DNA from: Phyto melanocephala
Lineage: Eukaryota > Arthropoda > Insecta > Diptera > Rhinophoridae
NCBI GenBank assembly: GCA_941918925.1
Contig: OW799234.1
Coordinates: 12,243,001-12,307,000, forward strand
Direction of reading: 5' to 3'
DNA: 64,000 bases
Shown here in pieces: positions 1-10,729 of this stretch. The translations under genes and the position numbers were made by a program. The notes beneath the pieces are model-generated. The model did not search any database. It was not told the origin of the DNA and saw only the letters and a program-made list of their open reading frames with translations. Numbering within the stretch: position 1 is the first letter of the stretch; the number at the start of each line of letters is the position of its first letter.

Positions 1-240
1 ATATATAAATATATAAAAACATACGTATGTATTTAAAAAAAAAAAAATAAAAAAAAAAAATTTAAAAAAAAATTAAAAAAAATTTAAAAAAAATTTAAAA
101 AAAAAATTTTAAAAAATAATTAAAATATAAATAATAAATACAAAACAAAAAAAAAATAAAAAAAAAAATTTAAAAAAAATAATTAAAATATAAATAATAA
201 ATACAAAACAAAAAAAAATAAAAAAAAAATTAAAAAAAAA
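1..240. repeat. A-rich low-complexity stretch
   Basis: Almost pure A/T sequence made of short A-runs joined by TTT and ATAAAT. Similar A-rich blocks sit in the middle of the ATTCGGC-type dispersed repeats at 35185-37360 and 48340-49115, so this is probably the central core of such a copy whose other end lies before the window. No coding signal. Confidence 0.75.
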
Positions 241-650
241 AATTTTTTGGCTATGCTGGGATTCGATGCCACGTTTACTCTAACCAGTCAGTATACACGT
301 TTGTATGTATGTTGTTGTTGTAATGTTGTTTTTGTGAAAAAAAATCGAGGTGGTCGTGGGTTTTTGCTCATATCTCAGTTGTTTATGTACCGATGTACTC
401 CCGAATATTTCTGATATTTTAATACCTCACCCGGGTCCAAGCGATGTCGTGGGGCTTCAAAAAGTTGATTTCAACATACACACGGACAGACTGACAGAGC
501 TTAATCGACTCCCCTATTCATAAGCTTTCAGAAAATATATACTTTATGGGGTCGGAAATGAAAATTGTAGAAATTTCACACGGAATGGCAAACCTATAAA
601 TACCCTTTTTCACTGTATGAATGGTATAATTAAGTTTGACAAATGCAGAC
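241..650 (+). repeat. ATTCGGC dispersed repeat, one half
   Basis: This segment, running from GGCTATGCTGGGATTCGATG to the CCCTTTTTCACTGT tail, recurs at 37018-37360, 44955-45352 and, inverted, at 48340-48770 and 7603-7950. The complement of its first part resembles a tRNA-like B box (CATCGAATCCCAG) preceded by an A-box-like TATACTGGTTAG, which hints at a pol III-related origin, although the spacing is too short for a tRNA. Nothing here codes for protein. Confidence 0.75.
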
Positions 651-848
651 AGACTTTTAAAAAAAGCTGGTAACGCTGATAAATTGTATATAAAGAAAAC
701 AATCAGCTTATTGGATAGGAGAACCTTATTAATTTGCCTTGATTTACACCTTTATTCTGATCTTTATTACTGCAAGCAAAATTGTAACAAAATTTTACTT
801 TAAAAGTGTCAATCCATCTAAACAAATTTTAAATTTTCAGCTTTATTA

Positions 849-1082
849 TATCGACCCCCTGTGCGCGAAATTATCGTATGTTACGTTTTTTTTATAAATC
901 GATTTTTTTTATGCATATTGGTTCTACATCCATTAATCCATCTGCTCATAAAATATTATAGCGATAACTGTTTTAGTTATGAAGATAACGGTGTGTACAT
1001 TTTATCGTAAAAGCAATAAAAACGTTCTCCTGTAAAATTTTGTTTTTGTAACATACGATAATTTTGCGCACAGGGGTCGATA
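849..1082. mobile_element. MITE with TA target duplication
   Basis: An inverted-repeat element of 230 bp (851-1080) flanked by TA on both sides (849-850 and 1081-1082). Its arms start TCGACCCC(C)TGTGCGC and run about 34 bp with one indel and one mismatch. The TA duplication points to the Tc1/mariner superfamily. The interior has no open frame, so it is a non-autonomous copy. Confidence 0.8.
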
Positions 1083-1369
1083 TTTCAAAGGAAATTTATT
1101 CATCAGGTAGTGTTGAATCATCAACTGCTCTTTTTCTTCACTCATTTTAAACTTCAGCTGTCAATGTCCATAAATAAAAAATAATTTTCTCTTCTCTTTC
1201 AAACTTCACATATAAAACAAATAAGAGTGCGGCCGTGCCGTAGCTTAACCTATATTTCAGCTTGCTCTAATCGGTAAAGTTATAGGCAAACAATTTTTTT
1301 TGAAAAATATATATTCCAAAAATTTACAAAAGAAAATCAATTTTTTTCAGCTTTTAGACAATCGAGAGA

Positions 1370-2045
1370 GTCAATATTGGTATCATCTGAGAGGACTTGA
1401 CTAGCGCAATATGAGCACTATAAAAAAATCTAAATTCATGTTGGCCGCCACTACAAAATGGAGGACAGTAAATTTATATGTATATGCGTCAAATCTGGTA
1501 TTTTAAAATGTAACTTCTTGAACCCCCTCAATATAGGTATCAAATGTAAGGGCTTGACCAGTCGAATACAGTAAATTATTAAAAAAAATTAAATCCAAGA
1601 TGGCGTCTACAACAAAATGGCGGAACAAATTTTTTTAATCCCTCAATATGGGTATCAAATGAAAGGGCTTGACCAGTCGAATACAGTAAATTATTAAAAA
1701 AATTAAAATCCAAGATGGCGTCTACAACAAAATGGCGGAAAAAATTTGTTTAACCCCCTCAATATGGGTATCAAACGAAAGGGCTTTACCAGTCGAATAC
1801 AGTAAATTATTAAAAAATTTAAAATCCAAGATGGCGTCTACAACAAAATAGCGGAACAAATTTTTTTAACCCCCTCCCCTCAATATGGGTATCAAATGAA
1901 AGGGCTTGACCAGTCGAATACAGTAAATTATTAAAAAAATTAAAATCCAAGATGGCGTCTACAACAAAATGGCGGAAAAAATTTTTTTTAACCCCCTCAA
2001 TAGGGGTATTAAATGAAAGGGCTTGACTAGTAGAATACAATTAGC
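1370..2045. repeat. Tandem minisatellite, ~116-bp unit
   Basis: Successive units begin near 1530, 1645, 1761, 1882 and 1999 (spacing 115, 116, 121, 117) with a divergent unit near 1371. Each reads roughly CCCCTCAATATGGGTATCAA, then an AAAGGGCTTGACCAG block, an A/T block and an AAGATGGCGTCTACAACAAA block. Open frames crossing it follow from the unit length and are not genes. Confidence 0.9.
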
Positions 2046-2129
2046 TACGTAAAAATTCAAAATCAAGGATAGCGTCAGAAATAATAAGGAAAAAGGGCGC
2101 ATAACATGAAATATAGGTTAAGACCTACG

Positions 2130-2205
2130 ATGTGGGATTATACCTATGTAAATGATGGTGAAGGGTATTATCAGATTCGGCCGAATATAGCACTATTACT
2201 TGTTT
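2130..2205. repeat. ATTCGGC repeat terminus
   Basis: Ends with the family terminus GAAGGGTAT..AGATTCGGCCG followed by ATAGCACTATTACTTG, as at 8218-8272 and 49067-49112. The minisatellite therefore lies inside, or directly next to, a variant of this dispersed repeat. Confidence 0.6.
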
Positions 2206-3220
2206 TTTATATTTTTTTATATATTTGTTATGTTTAATTTTTTATTTATTTTTTTTTTAAAGAGAAAGAGATTTTTTTTTTATCTATGGATTTCGACAGC
2301 TGAAGTTTAAAATAATGAAGATGAAAACTAGTACTGATACATTAATTTGCCCTGATTTCAATATTGTGAAGACAACTACATACATATGTACTAGTATGTT
2401 GTATTGATGTTGGCATACCTCCATCAACGTCGGGACGATATCGTACTGATTATCACTTTCTTCCGGGGGTAATTCAACGCTCACATTCGTCTTTTTACTC
2501 AAAATAATAATTGTCATTATTATTGTTTTAATGCCGACATTAAGGACTTAAGGACATGCACTTTTTTTTATAATTTGTTGTCAGGTGTAAACGCAGACTT
2601 AATATTAGAATTGCATTGGAACCCCTTTATGAAAACTCCTCATACGCATATTGCCATTTTAAGTACTTTTTAATATTTTATTCTCAATATGAAATATGTA
2701 AACTCAATGTGACACTATATTTAAACAAAAAATTAAAAAAAAACCAGCGTTTACCCACATTATTTTGACATTGACAATCAGTAATCAAGATAAGTAACAA
2801 CTGTTAATTAAACAAAATAAGCGAGAAAAATACCAAAATTAAATAACGAAATTTACGCATTTAAATTTAAATTTTCAAAATTATTTTTTAATACGTTTTA
2901 GTTAAAGAGAGACTGAGTGTAAAAGATGTGGTGTGTAGTATGGTTTTAATGACTTGGCTCGTGTCATCACTGCTCGCTAGATACAATGACTGGTTAATTA
3001 AATGTAAAGAGTATAAATTAAAATACATACACACACACACATTTATTGACATGATGACATAGTGTGTAACACAATCCATTGTTTGGCTCTGGCTTCATAT
3101 TGATATTTTCATATTAAAACGTTTTCTTTCAACGCAATGCAAAACTCTTTTAGGGTTTTAATATATTTAGTGTTGTAAAAAAAAAGAGCATTTTACTTTT
3201 ATAGTCACTTCATTTTACCA
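2206..3220. other. Intergenic spacer upstream of gene 1
   Basis: AT-rich sequence with a short CA run near 3030-3040. No transposon coding remnant was recognised. The only coding-like segment is the possible minus-strand exon at 2419-2517. The distal part probably includes regulatory DNA for gene 1. Confidence 0.5.
2419..2517 (-). CDS. Possible small exon, unknown protein
   Basis: An ATG at 2517 on the minus strand opens a frame of 33 codons that includes the acidic run ELPPEESDNQYDIVPTLME. It stops looking like coding exactly at a good donor (GGAG|GTATGC). After that the frame becomes AT-rich and low in complexity. The family is not recognised. It could be a first exon, an internal exon (a TTTTGAG acceptor lies just inside the ATG) or chance. 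No partner exon was identified. Confidence 0.25.
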
Positions 3221-3275
3221 CACACAATTCAAATTGTGTGCTGGTATAAAAGTGCTTGCAAGTTAACTCATCCTA
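3221..3275 (+). promoter_or_regulatory. Gene 1 core promoter with palindrome
   Basis: A TATAAAA box lies at 3245-3251, placing the start of transcription near 3270-3276, about 125 bases before the gene 1 ATG. Directly upstream, at 3221-3240, is a perfect inverted repeat (CACACAATT, a CA spacer, AATTGTGTG) ending 4 bases before the TATA box. It could be a factor-binding site, though no specific factor can be named. Confidence 0.65.
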
Positions 3276-3399
3276 AACATAAATCGCTTAGCTGTTAAGT
3301 AGCACACTGGTGGATTATAGACAAAAAAAAAAAAAAAAAAAAAAAAACAACAACAACAACATTTAGTTGAGCGAGTTTTAAGGAGCTTTAAGGGATACC

Positions 3400-4769
3400 A
3401 TGAAAATATTTGTAAGTATTGTGCTTAATGAGACAGTGTTTAAACAGTGTTAAAATAAGTTGCGGTTTTGTTGTTGCAGATATGCTGTTTGTTAGTGGCG
3501 GCAGAATTGGCTTTGACATTAGCGAAAGAAAGTATTGTGGCCTCAGATAAAAGCGGCGATTCTAAACCAAAAACATATGGATCTCTATTAGGTGGCAGTT
3601 ATCAAGGTGCTTCATACAAATATTTGCCACCATCTATGATTTCTTCATATGATGCTTATGCAGGAAATATTGGTAGTTTAGCCGGATATAATGGTGGACA
3701 TGCTCATAGTGTAGGAAGCGGATTTAGTCACGGTTACAAACTTCTTCCATTGTCTTCAAAAGTCCATCACAATAGCGGCTCTATTCATGGCCTTGGCTAT
3801 GCTCCTAGCGCTAGTTATCATAGCAATGGTCAGCATGGTTTGAGTTTCTTAAATGGCGGTCTTAAAAATGCTGGTGGTTCCCACAACAGCGCCCTATTTG
3901 GCCACACTCAGCCTCATTTATATGCCGTCGGGCATGGCTACAGTTCACTTGGAGCCAGCTCTTCTGGCTTAGGATACAAGCCACACTTACATTCTATAAG
4001 TGGTGCTAATTTAGGATTAGGCAATAGCTATCATTATCCAAAGGATTTTGGTGGGTCTTTCTCTTACCCAGCTTCTGCTGGTTTTGGCTATGGCAGTTCT
4101 CATAATTTAGCGCCTGCTTTGGCCGAAGTACGTGATGGTGATCATGTTCATAATGGCTTCGAAAAACATTTTTATGTTATTACAAAAAGTATTGGCATTC
4201 CTGTACACTCCGCACCTGAAAGCTCTGACATAACAGCTACATCATATATACCACCCGTCCAGCAGTATCCTCTGCCTACAGGCAGTTATGTTGTACCCAC
4301 AGCAAATTCCCAGAACACAAAATATAACTCTCATACGATTGCTGTAATAGAAAAAGGACCATCGTATGCAGCCGGTCACAAGGGATTGGGCCATTTTAGT
4401 TTTACGGCCAACAAGCCTCAAGTCCTACATACCAGTATAACGGGATCAAGTCTAAAATCACCCTCCTACTCTAAGGCCCCGTTTAAACCCTCGATATTCC
4501 TGGGTGCCAAATATGAAGATACTAATCATTATGATGCCCTAGGTCAGCAATATTTATTGCCTTCAGTAACAGCAAATTATGCCACAGGCTATGATTATCA
4601 GGCATCAACGGGACCATCTATTAATTACCTAGAACCGACTGCAGCAGTACAAACAACTTCAGTTTATTTGCCAGCAAATAGAAAAGGCTCTTTTGATGAA
4701 TTGTCTTCGGCAACCAGTAAAACTTACTTGACACCCACTAATACCATACCAGTACCCTACACGGACTAG
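3400..4769 (+). CDS. Secreted Gly/Ser/His/Tyr-rich cuticle-like protein
   Basis: Two exons: 3400-3411 encodes MKIF, a 68-bp intron runs 3412-3479 (GTAAGT..TTGTTGCAG), and 3480-4769 encodes the rest, giving 433 residues. This start is preferred because no ATG opens the long frame and the short first exon plus intron is the usual layout of fly cuticle and chorion genes. Residues 1-19 (MKIFICCLLVAAELALTLA) form a signal peptide. The mature protein is rich in Gly, Ser, His and Tyr, with YLPP, SYIPP and VYLPA motifs of the kind seen in structural extracellular proteins. A KHFYV motif near residue 235 recalls Tweedle block 1, but the other Tweedle blocks are absent. Role inferred: component of cuticle, eggshell or another secreted matrix. 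AATAAA signals follow from about 4908. No orthologue symbol is assigned. Confidence 0.85.
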
Positions 4770-6015
4770 AGATAAAAAAAAAATACCAATCAATCATTAC
4801 AACACATATAATTTATTACAATTTCTTTTTAAGGAAATTTGTATGTATTTTATCTTTTAGTTTTAGCAAATTAAACTTGTACATAGACAACAAATTAGAA
4901 ATTGTTTTAAATAAAATAAAATAAAATAAAAAATTAAAATTCATTCCACAATTGGCATGATGTCAAACGCTATTAAAAAACACTTTCCCATTTGGGTTGG
5001 CTCACAAACAAAGTATAAAGATTGATTAATATGTAATGAAACTATGCAGCCTGTTGAAGGCGTTGTTGACAACAACAACAACAACAAAAATTTTGGTTGA
5101 AAGCATAATAAATAAATTAAATGCAAAAAACAACTGCAAAAATATGAAATTGATTTGTCTTGTTAATGTCAAGTGCATCATCATCATCATCATCTGGTCT
5201 GTTGTCATAACAGCAATTTAAAAAGGGTCTTTTAAAATACTCGTAATTTACATACATTGAAAATTAATAAAATTTACATTAATATTTATAAAATAAATGT
5301 TGGGAAAAACAAAAACTAAAATGTGTTGAAGTAAAAGTTGTTTTTTTCTTTTCTTTTTAAATAAATACAACGTTACGATGGCGTTAACATGATTATTACT
5401 TAAGTTGTTGTTGTTATTGTTGGGGTTTTTATTTTGTCATATTGGTGTTTATGTTGATTATTTAAATCTTTCAAATTAGATTGGTTAATGTTTAAGGGCT
5501 TTTATGATGATGACACTGATACTTATCAAGTGTATAATTTGAAAACTATTGTTTTCTTACTACCGTTTACAAAATAAAATAAATACAAAAATTGTGTTGC
5601 AAAATTAATTTTTGGGAAATTAAAAATAAATAAAAATAAAATAAAAAACTAAATAAAACTGAACACATGAACACACACACACACACACAATTTATTAATT
5701 TTGACCGCAACAATGCAATAATTATTGTATTGGTAACAAATTATGAATGATAATGATATTGATTTACATACACACATACATACATGCATATAATATATGC
5801 ACATGTACGTTATATGTTTTGAATAAATTTCGCAATAAAACTTCAAAGTTGTTAAACAAACATCAATCACATAAAGAAAAAAACACAAGAGATTTTTTCA
5901 AACTGATATTTAATATTCATAATTTAATTATAACAAGCAAGAGCACTATATTCGTCTGTGGCGAATCTTTTATGCCCATCACCAATATTGTGTACTTTTA
6001 TAGCAGTGATCGGCT
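4770..6015. other. Gene 1 3' UTR and AT-rich spacer
   Basis: The first 150 bases are the likely 3' UTR, ending in repeated AATAAA motifs (4908-4930). Beyond are simple repeats: an ACA run at 5069-5088, a CAT run at 5177-5192 and a CA run near 5671-5688. Small open frames follow these microsatellites and have no coding character. Confidence 0.6.
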
Positions 6016-6019
6016 TTAA

Positions 6020-6995
6020 CCCATTAACCGCCAAAATAAAACCAGAAGCGGTAATTAACCAAAAAAAAATGTTTTTTTTATTCAATGTTTACAAAATTAA
6101 CATAAAAGAGTGAAAAAAATAAAAAAAATTATATACTGGTGGAGTAGGAGGGATGTACTCAACTGAGTACAGCGGCGGGTTACAGGTAAAGAATTTTAAA
6201 AACAATTTTTTTAATGCATAATGTTTTTAAGAATTTTTTGCACTGCCAGCGGACTGGATTCTAGACTGATACAAAACACATCTTAATTGTTTTTATAATT
6301 TTTTAGGGTAATCCTAACACCAATAAGGATCAAAGTCGAGCTTTATTTTGAGTGTTTTGAGGTAAATAGTATCTTGCAATGGAACTTTGGAATACCAGTA
6401 GATTGATGCTATTGCTATGTCTCATAACATATAACCGATAAGCGTTTGCAACGGCCATATCAACTATGTACGTTAGTAATGGTCACCACCATTTTTCCCC
6501 ACAAGTGGCAATTCTGTAGAGAGAAATAGACAGATCCAGTTCATCTACTCCTCCCATATGTTTGTATAGGACTGAAATACATTTGGAATATTGACATATT
6601 TTTTCTTTCGTTGTGTAGAAGATCAACGTTTTACACAATGGCTGAATTGCTTCATAATTTGTTGTCATAATACATACGCTATTGTCTTTCCATTTTACTA
6701 AAAGTATTTCATTTTGCTTGTTAAACCTGTAGTCATATGGGGCTCGATTTTCCTTTTTCATTTCTTTCGCACCGGACACTTTTTTGTTCGGTTCTCTCTA
6801 ATTGTTCCAGTTGCACGAAATTTTTTTTCTTTTAGATCCACCAATTGTAACTAACTAGTAAAGAAGTTATCAAAAAATACTTCGTATGATGCTAAGTCGG
6901 TCTCCATTTTTTCAAGAAATTTTTTTTTAACTCTTTACAATGTTCTTCTATTAATTTTTGAGCAATATTTTCATTAAATTCCATTTTAATTGTTG
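6020..6995 (-). pseudogene. piggyBac transposase relic
   Basis: The minus strand encodes the second half of a piggyBac-type DDD transposase in broken frames. Recognisable blocks in order are FFDNFFTS (about 6870-6850), FRATGTIRENRTKKC (about 6820-6780), YDYRFNKQNEILLVKW (about 6735), MGGVDELD (about 6535) and ISLYRI..GEKWW then PLLTYIVDMAVANAYRL (about 6510-6420). At least one in-frame stop and two frameshifts separate them, so it is dead. At 6016-6019 is TTAA, followed by CCCATTAACCGCC, matching a piggyBac target site and a CCC terminal repeat. The opposite terminus was not found, so the element is truncated. Confidence 0.85.
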
Positions 6996-7602
6996 ATTTT
7001 CGGCAAAAAAAATTATTGGTATAATAAATGTACTGACACTGTGTGATGTGGCAACCAAATTCAATTTTCATGTAAATATTGAAAAAAGTGGCATCCCAAT
7101 TCAGTTTCTTCTGAACTAGAATTAAAATTAAACTAATTCAAGAAAAAACTTTCTGAACAAAATAATCTCTCTCTCAAAAGTAAAACGTCAAACTCAATAT
7201 AAAAAAAATTTGTTCTGAACAAAAATTTTATGGGTGAATCCAGTTTAAGTGCGTACAAATCATTGAAATTTAGCTGAGCTGACGTATGCATGCCCACAAC
7301 AACGTTGATTTATAAGTACAACACATTATGAACATAAGTACTACGTCGTACTTATATTTATAGCGTCCCATATTTATATGATTTGCAAGACTAATCACGT
7401 TGATTCATATTTTTAAGAAACTACTTATCTTCATAGAATGATGCAAGTTGACTCAACAACAACAAAAACATAAACAGCTCTCATTTTTATGAAGAATAAA
7501 CAATGTTGCCAGGTCGGAGAGTGCAAGATATTTTATGGCTGCCAGAAAATTTGCAATGTTACAATGTGTAATATACAATTTTTGCAAGTTACACTATTTA
7601 TT
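6996..7602. other. Spacer, no gene seen
   Basis: AT-rich sequence between the piggyBac relic and the next dispersed repeat. No open frame, RNA gene or clear inverted repeat was found. Part may belong to the missing 5' half of the piggyBac element. Confidence 0.4.
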
Positions 7603-8275
7603 ATACCCTTCACCTGTGGTGCACAAGGGTATATATAGCTTTGTAATTCCGTTTGTAATTTCTACAATTTTCATTTCCGACCCATAAAGTATATATTTTC
7701 TGAAAGCTTATGAATATTTAGAGGAGTCGATTAAGACCTAACCGTCTGTCCGTCGGTCCGTGTGTTGGTTGAAATCAACTTTTAGAAGCAACTATATGTT
7801 CCTCAGATCTGTATATGGTATCAATCTCTTGGAAATATCCAGGAATGAATCGCTATTGAAATTCAGCACAATCGCCCCATAACTTTCTGAGATATGAGCA
7901 AAAAACCACGACCACCTCGTTTTTTTTCACAATTACAACAACAACATACATACATACATGTAAAAAACATACCAAACAAAAAAAATTACAAAAAAAAAAA
8001 TATTAAAAATAAGAAAAAAACAATAAAAAAAAACTACAAAAAAAATATAAAAAAAATAATAAAATATAAATAATATATTAAGTAAAATAAAATTTTTTTT
8101 GGCTCAGCTGGGATTCGATGCCACATTTATTCTAACCAGTATATACATATGTACGAATTTTATATGAAATGAATGGTGATACATACAAACAATTGTTATT
8201 GCATGACTACACGTTGTGAAGGGTATATAAGATTCGGCACGGCCGAATATAGCACTGTTACTTGCTTTTAAATAA
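7603..8275 (-). repeat. ATTCGGC dispersed repeat, near full length
   Basis: Begins TATACCCTTCACCTGTGGTG, continues with the inverted half seen at 241-650, an A-rich core (7975-8097), a GGCTCAGCTGGGATTCGATG block and the terminus GATTCGGCACGGCCGAAT..GTTACTTG. The core contains AAC-type microsatellites. Full copies (also 48340-49115) show the family is bounded by TATACCCTTCAC and ACTTG ends. Confidence 0.75.
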
Positions 8276-8404
8276 AACTGATTATGGCTTTTAGGCTAAG
8301 TTTTGGTTGGCTTCTATAATACGAGGTACACAATAACAGTTATTTTGTGTTTTTTATTTTCATGTTTAAATTTTTTGCAGCAAATTAAAAAACTGCGTTT
8401 TTAG

Positions 8405-8530
8405 GTGCTCACTAGGGTTTGGGATTTCCCGGTCTTTTTACTTTCCCGGGAAACGGGAATTAAAAAATCGTCTTCCCGGGAATTCCCGGGGTTCCCGAAA
8501 ATAATATTTCTTTTAAAATAAATAATGTTT
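8405..8530. repeat. CCCGGG palindrome cluster
   Basis: Contains TAGGGTTTGGGATTTCCCGG and then repeated TTCCCGGG/CCCGGGAA palindromes. The pattern resembles subterminal repeats of an hAT-type element, and an hAT-type N-terminal relic lies nearby at 9640-9897. These may be two ends of one element split by the insertion at 8699-9443; the join is inferred. Confidence 0.5.
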
Positions 8531-8698
8531 GTTAACTTTAACATCACGATTTAGTTAATAACTCATTGTTTTAGTAGTAGTTTATTTTCCATTAGAGTCC
8601 TTATTGTGTCAGCATTACATCTTCCGGAAATATAAACTTAACCAAAATTATGAAAATAATTATTGCCATGTAAACAGATACTTTTTTTGGGCAACACT

Positions 8699-9443
8699 CA
8701 AGGTCTATTAAATAAGGTCTGTTCAACTAATCAGCTGATCGTTTTTTGCTCCCCTATGTTTACTACTCGAAGTTCTCAAAATTTGTTTACCTTTTTATTG
8801 CGACATTTATGTCTTTCAATTTTATGATTGAAAATTTTTTAACTTATGATTTATATTCATGCTGGTAAAAGGCATTTCTGTACCCAAGGACTGAGCCACA
8901 CCAACAGCTATAGCAGCCTTGCCGTTACTTGGCTCACAGGCCAAGAAAATACAACGATTAGCTTCACGCACCATTTGTACAACACCAGCAGCGAAACGAG
9001 CATCTTTCTGGCCCAACATACCTTGTGAAACAGCACGCTTCTTCAAGACATCGTCTAGACTTCTATTTTATCTTTATCAGCCATGTTTTTAGCAAATATT
9101 TACTATTAACACAATTTATTTTTGTTGTCTTGAAAAAATTGTTAAACAAAATGAAAACACAAAATTTAATAGGCGTTGGGCATATTCATACAGGTATATG
9201 CAACGGCGAATTTGCTGTGCTGCTCTCTGTCAAATACCTCATAAAAAATAATTTTTTATACATAGAGTTTGACAGTAACGTTTCCCATCAGATGGACTGA
9301 TAATTTCACCTGGATGAATTTTTTGGTATTTTAGTCAGCTGGTTTTGATTACCTTAGAGTAATTTTACACTAACAAAATGCCCGTATATTTTTTTTGCTT
9401 TTTGTTTTTGTAGAGTTGCACAGACCTTATTTAATAGACCTTG
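8699..9443. mobile_element. Non-autonomous TIR element carrying a reptin fragment
   Basis: The left terminus CAAGGTCTATTAAATAAGGT at 8699 and the inverted right terminus ending at 9443 match over 31 bp with one mismatch. Both flanks carry GGCAACACT (8690-8698 and 9444-9452), a 9-bp target-site duplication. Inside is a minus-strand fragment of reptin (8862-9084) but no transposase. Its right subterminal region shares the block TTTACACTAACAAAAT with the element at 42417-43150. The CAAGG start suggests an hAT-like family, while a 9-bp duplication would fit a Mutator-like one; the class is unresolved. Confidence 0.8.
8862..9084 (-). pseudogene. reptin: Captured reptin (RuvBL2) fragment
   Basis: On the minus strand an ATG at 9084 gives MADKDKIEV, matching a reptin N-terminus, then a stop where about 20 codons are missing. 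It resumes with LDDVLKKRAVSQGMLGQKDA, then an FAAGVVQMVRE block, CEPSNGKAAIAVG (the Walker A region, GEPSTGKTAIAVG in reptin, here with the Ser/Thr changes S-N and T-A) and LGTEMPFTSM. Reptin is an AAA+ ATPase of the INO80, SWR1/Tip60 and R2TP complexes. Only about 75 of some 480 residues remain, with in-frame deletions and a broken Walker A, so it cannot be an ATPase. It lacks introns over this stretch and lies wholly inside a transposon, so it is a captured or retroposed piece. Confidence 0.85.
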
Positions 9444-9639
9444 GGCAACACTACTCCACTCGTCTAATACAAGAACAACCACAAATTGTTGCAAATTTGA
9501 CTCGATATTGTTTTCACCATCGTATTTTTAACGGCGTTGTAATATTTTATTACAATGTTTTTAACAACAGTTTCATTTTGGTAGCGTCATATTTTTACTG
9601 AAAAACTGAAAAAAAAAAAGAACTTTGTGTAATTGTTCG

Positions 9640-9897
9640 AATAGATATTCCATCGACTGCTGCCAATTTTAAAACAATTTCTGGTAATGTTTGGGTGTCT
9701 AAAAACTTTTAATAGTGAAATTATTTTTTTACTTGGTGCAGGTCTTGAAGAATCGTTTTCAAATTTTATTTTATGAACCAATAGAAGGTGCCGTATGAGA
9801 CCTCTAGTATTATCGCCCTTGGACATTAACCTTTTCGGGAAATATTACATTGTGCTGCGTTGTCTACTTTTTGAAAATAGTTCCAGACTTCAGACAT
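9640..9897 (-). pseudogene. hAT-type BED zinc-finger N-terminus relic
   Basis: Reading down from an ATG at 9897 gives MSEVWNYFQKVDNAAQCNIS, then after a frameshift SKGDNTRGLIRHLLLVHK. This is the BED zinc-finger pattern (aromatic residues, Cys-x2-Cys region, His-x-x-x-x-His) of hAT transposase N-termini, with the second cysteine lost at the frameshift. The frame then decays. It is a dead fragment; the rest of the transposase is not seen nearby. Confidence 0.7.
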
Positions 9898-10729
9898 TTG
9901 GCTTCTAAACAAAGTGAATTTTATAAAAAAGTATTTTTAGAAAAATTCAATCATAAATAAAAAAAAATATACTTACAAATTCTGTGACCACTTTTAAAAA
10001 CAATTTGTACATTCGATTATATTTATAAAAATGAACCACGGAAACTACTGCGGGTTTTATGGTTGTTATAAAAAAACATTTATATACCTGAAAACATTTA
10101 TGTAATTATGTATGTATATAATTAATTCATTTGAAATTTATAAGCACTTATTAAAAATAATTCCAGAAAGTCGTTAACTTTGGCGTGCAAAGGAAAGGAC
10201 ACTTGCATAGACCGGTCTTTTAAGCGCATAAAACATTTCGATGATAAGTGTGTTATATGAGTATGTTTATATTAAAACAATTTATAATTTAATTAAATGT
10301 TTCTTTTTTTAATTTCGTCAAATATTTGCTTAATGTGAACCTATCTTTTTACTACATAAATAAATAAATTAATTAATAAACACAGGCTCGAATTAAATAC
10401 AAACAAAAACAATTGAACTGAGATAACAAAAACCACGTGCATTGAACCTGCAGCCAGCAACTGCGCAGAGAAAATAATGTTGAAGGAAATATTTAGCTTT
10501 TTTTGTTTCTCAACTTGTGCACCAGTTTAAAAGAAAGTAAATTTATAGGAAATTTGTGGTATTTTTCGCTTTATCTCTTTAACAAAAAGTAGTACTAACT
10601 AGTTGCTAACATTGACCTCTAATTAGGGTAAAACAATGTAAACACAATCATAAACGCTTATTGTTAGCTTTACGCTTGACAAGTTTTTCTCTTTTAGAGA
10701 AGTTGGAAAAGTAATGTAAATATAACATA
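9898..10729. other. Spacer, no gene seen
   Basis: AT-rich, with one less AT-rich patch around 10430-10470. No convincing open frame, terminal inverted repeat or RNA gene was recognised. It separates the hAT relic from the Tc1-like element. Confidence 0.4.

Noticed and set aside
1819..2040. Minus-strand frame of 73 residues with an internal repeat
   Set aside because: It spans two units of the 116-bp minisatellite, which explains both the frame and the repeat.
3400..4769. Assignment of gene 1 to the Tweedle cuticle family
   Set aside because: A KHFYV motif and YLPP are present, but the remaining conserved Tweedle blocks are not, so the family name was withheld.
8862..9084. Functional RuvB-like ATPase gene
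   Set aside because: Only about 75 residues survive, with an internal stop after MADKDKIEV, deletions and an altered Walker A motif.
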